Of a DNA stretch of 64,000 nucleotides, positions 8,964-17,154 are shown piece by piece. Origin of the DNA: HXMU1420-2 sp017643305. Lineage in GTDB: Bacteria; Pseudomonadota; Alphaproteobacteria; Rhodobacterales; Rhodobacteraceae. The stretch lies in NCBI GenBank assembly GCA_965217135.1, contig OZ244249.1:3968001-4032000 (forward strand), written 5' to 3'. The position numbers and the translations under genes were made by a program. Under the pieces are notes generated by a model that was not told the DNA's origin, ran no database searches, and saw only the letters and a list, made by a program, of their open reading frames with translations. How positions within the stretch are numbered: position 1 is the first letter of the stretch; every line of letters begins with the position of its first letter.

Positions 8964-8981
8964 TGTCAATCTAAGTTGACA
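8964..8981. promoter_or_regulatory. PpsR/CrtJ operator between crtI and crtA
   Basis: Exact TGT-N12-ACA with extended arms (TGTCAA...TTGACA), almost the same dyad as operator 2 of bchC. A degenerate TGT-N12-ACC lies at 8907-8924, nearer crtI. The strong site is 17 bases from the proposed crtA start and 73 from crtI, so it could control both. Confidence 0.8.
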
Positions 8982-8997
8982 GTATTGAGGTAATACG

Positions 8998-9717
8998 ATT
9001 CAGACAACCACGCTCAGCTTGTTCCGCTTCGACGGCCTTTGGGGTCGTCTCGGCGCATTTGCGATGATGGGGTTCGCCCGCGGGCCCTTGTCTCGCATGC
9101 CCGGGCTGACCTTTTGGAAGCTGTGCGGCTCGGGCACGGGCGAAGGGTTCACGCCAAAACCCAACACCGCCGTCTGGGGTGTTCTATGCGTGTGGCAGGA
9201 CCAGGAAACCGCTCGCGCAGCCTTGCAGACCCGCGCGCCATTTCGCTGGTACCACGCCAATGCCACGGAAAGCTGGACAGTGTTCCTGCGCCCAGTTTCA
9301 AGCCGGGGGTCTTGGTCTGGACAAAGCCCATTTGCAGTGGAAAACCCGCAAATGCCAGATCATGGCATCGTCGCGTTAACCCGCGCGACGATAAAACCAA
9401 GCATCCTGACGCAGTTCTGGCGCCGGGTGCCGGATATCAGCGGTGTGATCGGAGATAACTCCGATGTCCTGATGAAAATCGGACTGGGCGAGGTGCCGTT
9501 CCTGCACCAGATCACCTTTTCGATCTGGCCCGATCTAGCCTCCATGGCGCGGTTTGCCCGCGATCCCGGGCCGCATGCCGCCGCCATCCAAGCCGTGCGA
9601 GACGGCAAATGGTTTCGCGAAGAGCTATATGCCCGGTTTGCCGTTCTTGACGAAGTCGGGCATTGGAACGGGCAACAGTCTGTCACATTTTCACAAAAGG
9701 CCACCCAGACCCGATGA
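8998..9717 (+). CDS. crtA: Spheroidene monooxygenase CrtA (probable ATT start)
   Basis: CrtA oxidises spheroidene to spheroidenone when oxygen is present, which explains the red colour of aerobic phototrophs. The family sequence LSLFRFDGLWGRLGAFAMMG begins near the N terminus. The first ordinary start is TTG at 9019, which would cut into this block and has no ribosome site. The reading frame is closed by TGA at 8986, leaving ATT at 8998, seven bases after GAGG (8987-8990). ATT initiation gives MQTTTLSLFRFD, a normal CrtA N terminus. The stop overlaps bchI by ATGA. Function is confident; the start is inference. Confidence 0.9.
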   Translation: MQTTTLSLFRFDGLWGRLGAFAMMGFARGPLSRMPGLTFWKLCGSGTGEGFTPKPNTAVWGVLCVWQDQETARAALQTRAPFRWYHANATESWTVFLRPVSSRGSWSGQSPFAVENPQMPDHGIVALTRATIKPSILTQFWRRVPDISGVIGDNSDVLMKIGLGEVPFLHQITFSIWPDLASMARFARDPGPHAAAIQAVRDGKWFREELYARFAVLDEVGHWNGQQSVTFSQKATQTR

Positions 9718-10721
9718 CACGCGCATTCCCCTTCTCTGCCATTGTTGGTCAGGACCAGATGAAACTGGCGATGATTCTCACCGCGATTGACCCCAAGCTG
9801 GGCGGAGTTTTGGTCTTTGGTGACCGGGGTACTGGGAAATCCACCGCCGTGCGATCGCTGGCTGCTTTGTTGCCGGAAATCGAGGCGGTCCGGGGCTGTC
9901 CGGTGAATTCCCCAAGCATTGCACAGCGTCCCGAGTGGGCCGACGTGCCCGACGACGCGCCGCTGGTAAAGCTCCCGACCCCGGTGGTTGACCTGCCGCT
10001 GGGCGCAACCGAGGACCGTGTGACTGGCGCGCTTGACATCGAACGCGCGCTGGTCAGTGGCGAAAAAGCGTTTCAGCCCGGTCTTCTGGCCCAGGCCAAT
10101 CGCGGTTATTTGTATATTGATGAGGTCAACCTGCTCGAAGATCATATCGTTGATCTGCTGCTTGACGTGGCGCAGTCCGGGGAAAATGTGGTTGAACGCG
10201 AAGGTCTGTCCATCCGCCATCCAGCCCGGTTTGTGCTGGTGGGCTCGGGCAACCCGGAAGAAGGAGAATTGCGCCCGCAGCTTCTGGATCGGTTTGGCCT
10301 GTCGGTCGAGGTTCGCTCACCCGATGATGTCGAAGAGCGGGTGGAAGTGGTCCAGCGCCGGGATGCGTACGAGACGAACCCCGACAGGTTCCTGAAGAAA
10401 TGGGGCCGCGCCGACAAGGAGGTCCGTACTGCTATTCTGACCGCACGCGACGCGTTGGACAGCATCAAGGTCCGTAAGGCCGAGCTACGCAAATGCGCCG
10501 AATTGTGTATAGCCCTTGGTGCTGACGGCCTACGCGGGGAATTGACGCTGGTACGTGGCTGTCGCGCGCTGGCCGGTTATGAGGGGGCCGCTGCAATCAC
10601 CCGCGAACACATCCGCCGCATTGCGCCGCTGGCACTAACGCATCGCCTGCGCCGCGACCCTATGGACGAAGCCGGCTCTGGCGTCCGGGTCAGCCGAGTG
10701 GTGGAGGAGGTGCTTGGATGA
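9714..10721 (+). CDS. bchI: Magnesium chelatase ATPase subunit BchI
   Basis: BchI is the AAA+ ATPase that, with BchD and BchH, inserts Mg into protoporphyrin IX, the first dedicated step of bacteriochlorophyll synthesis. Walker A is GDRGTGKST (about residues 37-45) and Walker B is GYLYIDEVNLL; a GSGNPEEGELRPQLLDRFGL sensor region follows. The ATG at 9714 is used because it gives the family N terminus TRAFPFSAIVGQD and overlaps the crtA stop. The gene is coupled to bchD by another ATGA. BchH is not in the window. Confidence 0.96.
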   Translation: MTRAFPFSAIVGQDQMKLAMILTAIDPKLGGVLVFGDRGTGKSTAVRSLAALLPEIEAVRGCPVNSPSIAQRPEWADVPDDAPLVKLPTPVVDLPLGATEDRVTGALDIERALVSGEKAFQPGLLAQANRGYLYIDEVNLLEDHIVDLLLDVAQSGENVVEREGLSIRHPARFVLVGSGNPEEGELRPQLLDRFGLSVEVRSPDDVEERVEVVQRRDAYETNPDRFLKKWGRADKEVRTAILTARDALDSIKVRKAELRKCAELCIALGADGLRGELTLVRGCRALAGYEGAAAITREHIRRIAPLALTHRLRRDPMDEAGSGVRVSRVVEEVLG

Positions 10722-12361
10722 CCGAGGCGCCCGATTTCTGGGATCATGCCGGGCTGTGCCTGCAACTGCTGGCGGTAGATCCCATGGGGCTGGGCGGCAT
10801 TACACTGCGCGCCCGCGCGTCGCCCATGCGCGACGCATGCCTCACCGGTCTGCCAGACACCGGTCTGCCAGTCCGGCGTTTGCACCCCAACATCACAGAC
10901 TCCGAGCTTTTTGACACAATGGACGTCGGTGCGACCCTGGCGGAGGGTACGCCGGTGCTGCGCAGAGGACTTTTTTCAAAACCTGCCTTGTTCCTGCTGA
11001 CGATGGCCGAACGGTGCCCAGCCGATCTGGCCGCAAAACTGGCGCTGGCGCTGGATGCGCCCGGGTCGGCCGGCTTGATCGCGCTGGACGAAGGCGCGGA
11101 AGAAGATGAGCGCGTGCCCCCAGCCCTGTCGGAGCGTTTGGCGTTTTTCGTTGACCTGACGGGACTGCGTATGCCGAGCCACACACGGCCCGGCTTGCGG
11201 GATGCCGCGGCGCTGCGCGGCGACTTGGGACAGGTCACCGCCACGCCGGACGATATGCGCATGCTGACCCATGCTGCCGCGCGTCTGGGCGTTGACAGCT
11301 TGCGCGCACCCCTGCTGGCTTTACGTGCGGCCAAGGCCCATGCGTGCCTGTACGGGCGGGGCAGTGTTGCACAGGAAGATTTGGAAACTGGTGCGGCCCT
11401 GGTGTTGGCCCACCGTGCGACCATTCTGCCCCTGCCCGACGAAGAACCGGCAGAAACACCGCCAGACGAACCGCCTCCCGAACACCCCAATCCGAGCCCG
11501 TCCGCGGGCGACGAAGATCGCCTGATCGACGCGGTCCGCGTCCTGCTTCCTGATGGCTTACTCCCGCAAGCAACAGCACGCCGGGCCGGAGCCGCGGGCA
11601 TGGGAGCGGGCGACAAGCGCAATGCACGCCAACGTGGCCGACCACTGGCCTCACGCCCCGGGCGGCGCGACGGCCGCAGCCGGGTGGACCTGATCGCCAC
11701 CCTGCGCGCGGCTGCGCCATGGCAGACGCTGCGCCAAACACCCGGACGCAAGATCACCGTCTTGCCTTCAGACATCCACCTCAAACGCTTTGAAACCCGC
11801 ACCGAACGGGTGTTGATTTTTCTGGTCGACGCCTCTGGGTCGGCCGCCCATGCCCGCCTGAATGAGGCTAAGGGCGCGGTGGAACATCTGCTAGCCCGCG
11901 CCTATGCCAGCCGCGACCGCGTGGCGCTCATCGGGTTCCGCAATCAGGAGGCTGAGGTGCTTCTGCCGCCAAACCGGTCGCTTCTGCTAGCCAAAAGGCG
12001 ATTGTCCGCCCTACCGGGAGGCGGGGCCACACCATTGGCTCACGGGCTGCAAAGCGGGGCCGAAATGGCCTGGCGCGCGCAGAAACAGGGGCTGACGCCC
12101 ACGCTGGTTCTACTGACCGATGGTCGGGCCAATGTGGCGCTAGACGGTGATCAGAACCGGCAAAGGGCCATGCAGGACGCCGAGCATATGGCTGATTTCC
12201 TGCGTATGGCGCCGGTGCAGGCGCTGGTTCTCGACACTGCCATCCGACCGCAAAAACCGCTGATCAAACTTGCACACCGTATGGGAGCCACACACATCGC
12301 CTTGCCCCGGGCCAGTTCTGCAGGCATGTCGCAGGCCATTGAAACTGCGGTCATGGCCTAA
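10718..12361 (+). CDS. bchD: Magnesium chelatase subunit BchD
   Basis: BchD is the platform subunit of Mg-chelatase. The 547-residue protein has a degenerate AAA+ N-terminal half without a usable Walker A, a proline- and acid-rich linker around residues 245-270 (EEPAETPPDEPPPEHPNP), and a C-terminal von Willebrand factor A domain whose MIDAS begins FLVDASGSAAHARLNEAKG. It starts in the bchI stop codon. Three bases separate its stop from bchO, so crtA-bchI-bchD-bchO is one operon. Confidence 0.95.
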   Translation: MTEAPDFWDHAGLCLQLLAVDPMGLGGITLRARASPMRDACLTGLPDTGLPVRRLHPNITDSELFDTMDVGATLAEGTPVLRRGLFSKPALFLLTMAERCPADLAAKLALALDAPGSAGLIALDEGAEEDERVPPALSERLAFFVDLTGLRMPSHTRPGLRDAAALRGDLGQVTATPDDMRMLTHAAARLGVDSLRAPLLALRAAKAHACLYGRGSVAQEDLETGAALVLAHRATILPLPDEEPAETPPDEPPPEHPNPSPSAGDEDRLIDAVRVLLPDGLLPQATARRAGAAGMGAGDKRNARQRGRPLASRPGRRDGRSRVDLIATLRAAAPWQTLRQTPGRKITVLPSDIHLKRFETRTERVLIFLVDASGSAAHARLNEAKGAVEHLLARAYASRDRVALIGFRNQEAEVLLPPNRSLLLAKRRLSALPGGGATPLAHGLQSGAEMAWRAQKQGLTPTLVLLTDGRANVALDGDQNRQRAMQDAEHMADFLRMAPVQALVLDTAIRPQKPLIKLAHRMGATHIALPRASSAGMSQAIETAVMA

Positions 12362-12364
12362 AAG

Positions 12365-13261
12365 ATGGACTTTCAAACCGACCTAAGGGGATGGCCAAAT
12401 TCAACCTGGTCGCGGCAGGTCAAATGCGCCCCGCATCTGTGGCATGTGCAAGAGGCCGGGACCGGACCAACCGTGCTGTTTCTGCATGGTGCGGGTGCTT
12501 CAACCCACAGCTGGGCCGCCGTGATGCAAGACATGGTCCACGACCATCATGTGGTCGCGCTGGATCTGCCCGGACATGGGTTCACGCGGCTGGGTAACAG
12601 GCGGCGCAGCGGGCTGCAGCACATGACCCAAGACATTGCAGCACTGTGCAAACAGGAAGGCTGGAGCCCTAAACATGTCATTGCACACTCCGCAGGTGGT
12701 GCCATCGCCCTGCTGCTGTGTCACCGGCATCTAGCCCCACTGTCCCCCACGATACTGGCGGTGAATCCAGCTCTGGCAGAATTCGACGGAGTGGCCCGCA
12801 CGCTTTTTCCGATTGTCGCCAAAGGCTTGTCGATCAACCCGTTGGTCCCACTGTTGGTTTCATGGGGCCCCAATGCCAAAGGGCGAGCCAGTCGGTTGAT
12901 CCGCTCTACCGGTTCGGACCTGTCGCCAGAGCAGCTGGAGTGCTATGCAAAATTGCTTCAGGACCGCGACCATATCCAAGGCGCGTTGCTGATGATGGCG
13001 CAATGGTCTTTTTCCGAACTCAAGGCCACGCTACCCATTCTGGAAAATCGCTGCACCTTTGTCATCGGTCCACGGGACAAGGCTGTATCCCCGATTCAGG
13101 TCGAACAGGCCTGCACGAAGATGCGAAATTGCCGCACTGTGATCTTGCCAGATCTCGGGCACCTCGCACATGAGGAGGCACCAGAAAGGGTGGCCCGCCT
13201 CATCCGCGAGGATTTTCAAGGGTTAGCGCCCAACAAGCTCAGGACATGCTCGAACGACTGA
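12365..13261 (+). CDS. bchO: Alpha/beta hydrolase BchO
   Basis: BchO is a 298-residue alpha/beta-hydrolase encoded with Mg-chelatase genes in most purple bacteria; its exact chemistry is not settled, though a helper role in magnesium insertion has been proposed. The oxyanion region VLFLHGAGASTHSW and the nucleophile elbow AHSAGGAIAL (serine in SAGG) are visible, and DLGHLAHEEAPERV gives the catalytic histidine region. It closes the crtA-bchI-bchD-bchO operon. A transposable element begins 25 bases after its stop. Confidence 0.92.
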   Translation: MDFQTDLRGWPNSTWSRQVKCAPHLWHVQEAGTGPTVLFLHGAGASTHSWAAVMQDMVHDHHVVALDLPGHGFTRLGNRRRSGLQHMTQDIAALCKQEGWSPKHVIAHSAGGAIALLLCHRHLAPLSPTILAVNPALAEFDGVARTLFPIVAKGLSINPLVPLLVSWGPNAKGRASRLIRSTGSDLSPEQLECYAKLLQDRDHIQGALLMMAQWSFSELKATLPILENRCTFVIGPRDKAVSPIQVEQACTKMRNCRTVILPDLGHLAHEEAPERVARLIREDFQGLAPNKLRTCSND

Positions 13262-13286
13262 AGGGCGCAGTCCCCATGGAGCAAAA

Positions 13287-14103
13287 GGGTGCTGTCAGAC
13301 GAATTCGAACCAGTCCCTGCTAGGGCAGTAGCGCTGTCCCTTATGCCGCGCAAAGACAGCGCCACTCGGCCAGAGCGGCGGCGCGGTTTTGTTTAAAGTT
13401 GAACCTGGAGTTGAGACTGCGCTCCGAGTTGAACAGGTTGTAGACAGAGGCGTGGACGGAAGCGAATTTCTGTAGACTTCGCATTCGCCGGAAGCGGAGC
13501 ATAGCTCGCTCCCTTCGTCGGAATGGAAGGTGTGAGTTCTCTGCGCGATTATTCAACCAGCGCCCAGTTTCCTGCCGGCGCTGTGAGCCGAGGTCGCACA
13601 GAGCGGCTCCATAGGACTTGAGCCCATCGGTCACGATCACTTCAGGTCGCCCGTGCTTTCTCATTGCTTTTCTTAGGAATTTTAGCGCGGCCTTCTTGTC
13701 CCGTTTCTTCGTCACGAAACTTTCCAGGACCTCACCTTCGTGATCAACGGCGCGCCACAAGTAGTTTGTCTCACCGTTGATCTTCAAGAACATTTCGTCC
13801 AGGTGCCAGCGCCATCGGCTGGATTTCATCCCCTCAATCCGTCGCTTTCGGATCTCGGAAGCGAACATCGGGCCGAACCGGTGCCACCAGTATCTCACCG
13901 TTTCGTGGCTAACGTCGATGCCACGCTCGTGGAGCAAATCCTCAACGTTTCGCAGCGAAAGCGGGAACCGCACATATAGCATCACAGCCAGGCCGATAAT
14001 CTCGGGAGACGTTTTGAAGTACTTGAAAGGGGAGCGCTTGGTCATCCTGGGACGCTATCGCTCGCGCTGTCTTGGCTCAAGCCAAGTTCTTCTGACAATG
14101 CCC
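13287..14103 (-). mobile_element. IS6-family insertion sequence
   Basis: The ends GGGTGCTGTCAGACGAA (13287-13303) and the complement of 14087-14103, GGGCATTGTCAGAAGAA, match at 13 of 17 positions. They enclose a single transposase gene, about 817 bp in all, the usual IS6 size. The eight bases outside each end (GAGCAAAA and TTCCAACG) differ, so there is no target duplication. This fits replicon fusion or recombination between copies rather than a simple recent insertion. The element sits on the border of the photosynthesis cluster. Confidence 0.8.
13341..14045 (-). CDS. IS6-family DDE transposase
   Basis: This 234-residue transposase has the IS6 signature: LSLRNVEDLLHERGIDVSHE, then RWHLDEMFLKINGE with the first catalytic Asp, VIVTDGLKSYGAAL with the second, and WLNNRAENSHLPFRRRERAM with the Glu. 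The length and uninterrupted frame suggest it may still be active. It is the only gene inside the terminal repeats. Confidence 0.93.
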   Translation of the reverse strand: MTKRSPFKYFKTSPEIIGLAVMLYVRFPLSLRNVEDLLHERGIDVSHETVRYWWHRFGPMFASEIRKRRIEGMKSSRWRWHLDEMFLKINGETNYLWRAVDHEGEVLESFVTKKRDKKAALKFLRKAMRKHGRPEVIVTDGLKSYGAALCDLGSQRRQETGRWLNNRAENSHLPFRRRERAMLRFRRMRSLQKFASVHASVYNLFNSERSLNSRFNFKQNRAAALAEWRCLCAA

Positions 14104-14202
14104 TTCCAACGGCTGGCCGGCTGCAACGGCCACGGCGGCTTTGGTACGCAATGGTCCCCTCCCGAATTTCGACTTGCTTCGAATCGAAAAGTTCTCATTA
14201 TT

Positions 14203-14217
14203 TGAGACAGAGTCTCA
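14203..14217. promoter_or_regulatory. Perfect palindrome upstream of the IclR gene
   Basis: TGAGAC-AGA-GTCTCA is a 6-3-6 perfect inverted repeat ending 21 bases before the IclR start. IclR regulators usually bind short palindromes near their own promoter, so this is a candidate autoregulatory operator. A second small dyad, TTCGA-A-TCGAA, lies just upstream. Binding is inferred. Confidence 0.45.
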
Positions 14218-14238
14218 TTTTGTCAGTTTTCCGTCAAT

Positions 14239-14997
14239 ATGCATCTCGAACGTCTCGTCAGTCTTCTAGAGGTTATTGCGGTCGCAGGGCGGCCCCTGTC
14301 CGCGGCAGAGTTGCAAAGGGCAACCGGACTACCCAAGCCCAGTTGCTATCGCCTTTTCCAGACACTAATCGATCAAAAACTTGTGGATCAGCCGGGTGCA
14401 GACGGGAGGGTCGTGATTGGCGAACGGCTGATCCGTATCGCCTTGCTGGGTAAATCGGATGCCGATGTACGGCGCTGCGCGGCCCCGATCTTGAAAACGG
14501 CAGCCACCACCTTCAACGAAACGGTGTTTCTAGCCCGCTTCCGCGACAGCAAGGTCGAGATCATCCACGTTGAAACCCCCTACGATCCGGCCCGTGCTTT
14601 CATCCACCCCGGGCTGGGTGAACGCCCTATGCACGCCTGTTCCTGCTCCAAGGCCATCGCGGCCTTTACCGAGCCCGAATTCCAGAACGCAATCCTGTCC
14701 GGCACCTTGCAGCAATATACCGAGCACACAAAAACCACCAAGGCCGCGCTACAAGCGGAATTCACCAAGATTGTCGAACAGGGTTTTGCTGATTGCGACC
14801 AGGAAATCGACCTCGGGATAGCCAGCGTCGCGGCTCCGATTTCGATCGGCAACATCGGTGCAACCTTCAGCGTCGGCGCGGTCGGCCCGATCCGCCGTTT
14901 CGGACCCGACTACCGCCGCGAAATCGGCGGAAGACTGAAAGACATATCCGAAAAGATCAGCGGGGCCATTCAACTCTGTAACGTTGCGGAGGTGTGA
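14239..14997 (+). CDS. IclR-family transcriptional regulator
   Basis: The 252-residue protein has the IclR N-terminal winged helix (LVSLLEVIAVAGRPLSAAEL, then ATGLPKPSCYRLFQTL) and the effector domain with the typical HACSCSKAIAAF and GFADCDQEIDLGIASVAAPI blocks. It lies 84 bases upstream of the selenium-binding-protein gene on the same strand and is probably its regulator. The effector is unknown; a sulfur compound or C1 product would fit the neighbour but is inference. Confidence 0.9.
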   Translation: MHLERLVSLLEVIAVAGRPLSAAELQRATGLPKPSCYRLFQTLIDQKLVDQPGADGRVVIGERLIRIALLGKSDADVRRCAAPILKTAATTFNETVFLARFRDSKVEIIHVETPYDPARAFIHPGLGERPMHACSCSKAIAAFTEPEFQNAILSGTLQQYTEHTKTTKAALQAEFTKIVEQGFADCDQEIDLGIASVAAPISIGNIGATFSVGAVGPIRRFGPDYRREIGGRLKDISEKISGAIQLCNVAEV

Positions 14998-15081
14998 ACT
15001 GGCTTCGCTTTTTCAATCCGCTGGATCCAAGAAAAACAGACCCTGAAATGGGGCGCACTCAGTCAACAAGGGAGAAACCAA

Positions 15082-16482
15082 ATGAACCTAAGACCAGACC
15101 CAACATTCCACGCCACCCCCAAGCTCGCGATGGAGGCCCCTGCCGAAACGCTCGCATTCACGCTGATGCTCAGCCCCGACGGATCACAGCCTGACGGTCT
15201 CGCAGTGGTCGACGTGGACCCCAAGTCGGAAACCTATTCCCAGATCGTGCATCAGGTCATCATGCCCAACAAGGGCGACGAGTTTCACCATTTCGGCTGG
15301 AATGCCTGTTCCTCGGCTCTTTCGCCACTGACAGGTCATGCCTTTCTCGAACGGCGCTACCTGATCATCCCCGGTATCCGTTCGTCTCGCATCTACGTAA
15401 TCGACGTCAAGGAGCCGCTCGAGGCCAAGATCCACAAGATCATCGAACCCGAGGAAGTGTTCGAGAAAACTGGCTACTCCCGCCCGCACACCATTCATTG
15501 CGGCCCAGAGGGCATCTATGTCTCCACCCTTGGCGGTGGCGGCGAGGATGGCACCGACGGCCCGCCGGGCATCTTCATCATGGATTGCGAAACCTTCGAG
15601 ATCCTTGGCCGCTACGAGATGGACCGCGGCAAGCAGGACAAACACTATGATTTCTGGTGGAACCTACCGCGCGACTACATGGTCAGCTCCGAGTGGGGCT
15701 TGCCACCACAGTTCGAAAACGGGATCGTGCCCGAGGATCTGCTGAGCAACAAATACGGCCATTCGATCCATTTCTGGAACCTGCGCGAGCGCAAGAACGT
15801 GCAGACCATCGACCTGGGTGAAAACCACCAGATGGCGCTCGAAATCCGCCCCGCGCATGACCCGTCCAAGGATTACGGCTTCTGCGGAGTGGTCGTGGAC
15901 ACCACTAACCTTCAAGGCGCGATCTTCACCTGGTGGCAAAAGGACGACGGCACCTTCGAGGCGAAGAAGACCATCACCATCGACCCGCGCCCCGAGAAGC
16001 CCGAGAACCTGCCGCCGCTGCTACAGGGGTTCGAGGCGGTGCCGCCGCTGGTCACCGATATCGACCTGAGCCTTGATGACAAATATCTTTATGTCGCCTG
16101 CTGGGGCCAGGGCGAGATGCATCAATACGATGTTTCGGACCCGATGAACCCCAAACTCACCGGCAAGGTAGAGATCGGTGGCATCGCGCGTGGGGCCAAG
16201 CATCCCAACGGCAAGGATTTCGTCTATGGGCCGCAGATGGTCGAGATCAGCCGCGACGGCAAGCGCGTCTACTGGACCAACTCGCTCTACTCGACATGGG
16301 ATGATCAGTTCTATCCCGATGACGAGGGCGGCCAGATGGTGATGGCCAATGTCGGCGAAAACGGTGGGCTGGAGCTCGACAAGGATTTCTATATCGAGTT
16401 CCCCAAAGGCTACCGGAGCCACCAGATCAGGTTGGAAGGCGGCGACTGCTCGACCGACAGCTTCTGCTATCCATCCGTCTAA
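15082..16482 (+). CDS. mtoX: Selenium-binding protein 1 / methanethiol oxidase family protein
   Basis: The 466-residue protein belongs to the SELENBP1 (SBP56) family. Characterised members, human SELENBP1 and Hyphomicrobium MtoX, oxidise methanethiol to formaldehyde, hydrogen sulfide and hydrogen peroxide. Family blocks include DEFHHFGWNACSSALSP, YSRPHTIHCGPEGIYVSTLG, YGHSIHFWNLRERKNVQTID and the C-terminal RSHQIRLEGGDCSTDSFCYP. The repeated histidines are candidate copper ligands. Unlike Hyphomicrobium MtoX it shows no signal peptide, so it is probably cytoplasmic. The ribosome site AGGGAGA precedes the ATG. Enzyme activity on methanethiol is inferred from the family. Confidence 0.85.
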   Translation: MNLRPDPTFHATPKLAMEAPAETLAFTLMLSPDGSQPDGLAVVDVDPKSETYSQIVHQVIMPNKGDEFHHFGWNACSSALSPLTGHAFLERRYLIIPGIRSSRIYVIDVKEPLEAKIHKIIEPEEVFEKTGYSRPHTIHCGPEGIYVSTLGGGGEDGTDGPPGIFIMDCETFEILGRYEMDRGKQDKHYDFWWNLPRDYMVSSEWGLPPQFENGIVPEDLLSNKYGHSIHFWNLRERKNVQTIDLGENHQMALEIRPAHDPSKDYGFCGVVVDTTNLQGAIFTWWQKDDGTFEAKKTITIDPRPEKPENLPPLLQGFEAVPPLVTDIDLSLDDKYLYVACWGQGEMHQYDVSDPMNPKLTGKVEIGGIARGAKHPNGKDFVYGPQMVEISRDGKRVYWTNSLYSTWDDQFYPDDEGGQMVMANVGENGGLELDKDFYIEFPKGYRSHQIRLEGGDCSTDSFCYPSV

Positions 16483-16485
16483 ACG

Positions 16486-17154
16486 ATGAGTGAAATGACA
16501 ACGGTGACAGCCCTTTGGTGGGCTGTCATTTTTTCTGGCTTCTACCACGGAATCAACCCGGGCATGGGTTGGCCGCTTGCCGTGTCGGCCGCGCTGATGG
16601 AGCGTAAGCGCAACGCATTGCCCAAGGCATTGGCAATGCTGGCGGCAGGGCATTTCCTAGCAATGATCGGGATATTGCTGCCATTCTCCCTGATGCTCTT
16701 TCTTGTGGATTGGGAAATTGAGATCCGCGTTGGCGCAGGTTTTTTGGTTATCGTCATGGGGTTTTATCTGCTGATCAATCGCAGGCATCCAAAGGTGCTG
16801 GCGCGTATCCATCCTGCAAGATTAGCACTCTGGTCGTTCCTGGCCGCCATGGTGCATGGTGCCGGCCTGATGCTGGTACCCATCTTTCTGGGGATCTGCG
16901 CGGTAGGAGAGGACGATATTGGCCACTTGGCAGCGCAGACTCTTATGGGAAGCAACGTTGCAACGGCTTTCTTGGTTGCATTGGTTCATACCGTGTCGAT
17001 GACGCTGGCTGGCGGCGTCATAGCATTAATCATCTATCACTGGTTGGGGCTGAAGTTTTTATCCAGGACTTGGTTCAATCTCGACGTCGTCTGGGCGCTC
17101 AGCCTTGTTCTCGTCGGTGCAGCTGGAGTTTTTTTTGCACTTATGGGCCACTGA
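16486..17154 (+). CDS. Multi-pass membrane protein of unknown function
   Basis: I do not recognise the family with certainty. The 222-residue protein has about six hydrophobic segments and conserved-looking motifs FYHGINPGMGWPLAV near the start and AAMVHGAGLMLVP in the middle. The histidine-glycine motifs at the start of helices recall NicO/RcnA-type metal efflux and DsbD-like membrane proteins. The ATG lies three bases after the methanethiol-oxidase-type gene stop. A terminator-like hairpin covers codons 7-15. The pairing with a probable copper enzyme makes a metal or thiol transport role possible but unproven. Confidence 0.7.
   Translation: MSEMTTVTALWWAVIFSGFYHGINPGMGWPLAVSAALMERKRNALPKALAMLAAGHFLAMIGILLPFSLMLFLVDWEIEIRVGAGFLVIVMGFYLLINRRHPKVLARIHPARLALWSFLAAMVHGAGLMLVPIFLGICAVGEDDIGHLAAQTLMGSNVATAFLVALVHTVSMTLAGGVIALIIYHWLGLKFLSRTWFNLDVVWALSLVLVGAAGVFFALMGH
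16505..16534 (+). terminator. Intrinsic-terminator-like hairpin inside the next ORF
   Basis: A perfect 9-bp stem, TGACAGCCC (16505-16513) with GGGCTGTCA (16520-16528), has a six-base loop and is followed by six T residues (16529-16534). It has the full form of a rho-independent terminator for the upstream gene, yet it lies inside the first codons of the membrane protein gene starting at 16486. Confidence 0.7.

Noticed and set aside
10744..11802. Long minus-strand ORF inside bchD
   Set aside because: Serine/arginine-rich translation typical of antisense high-GC coding sequence.
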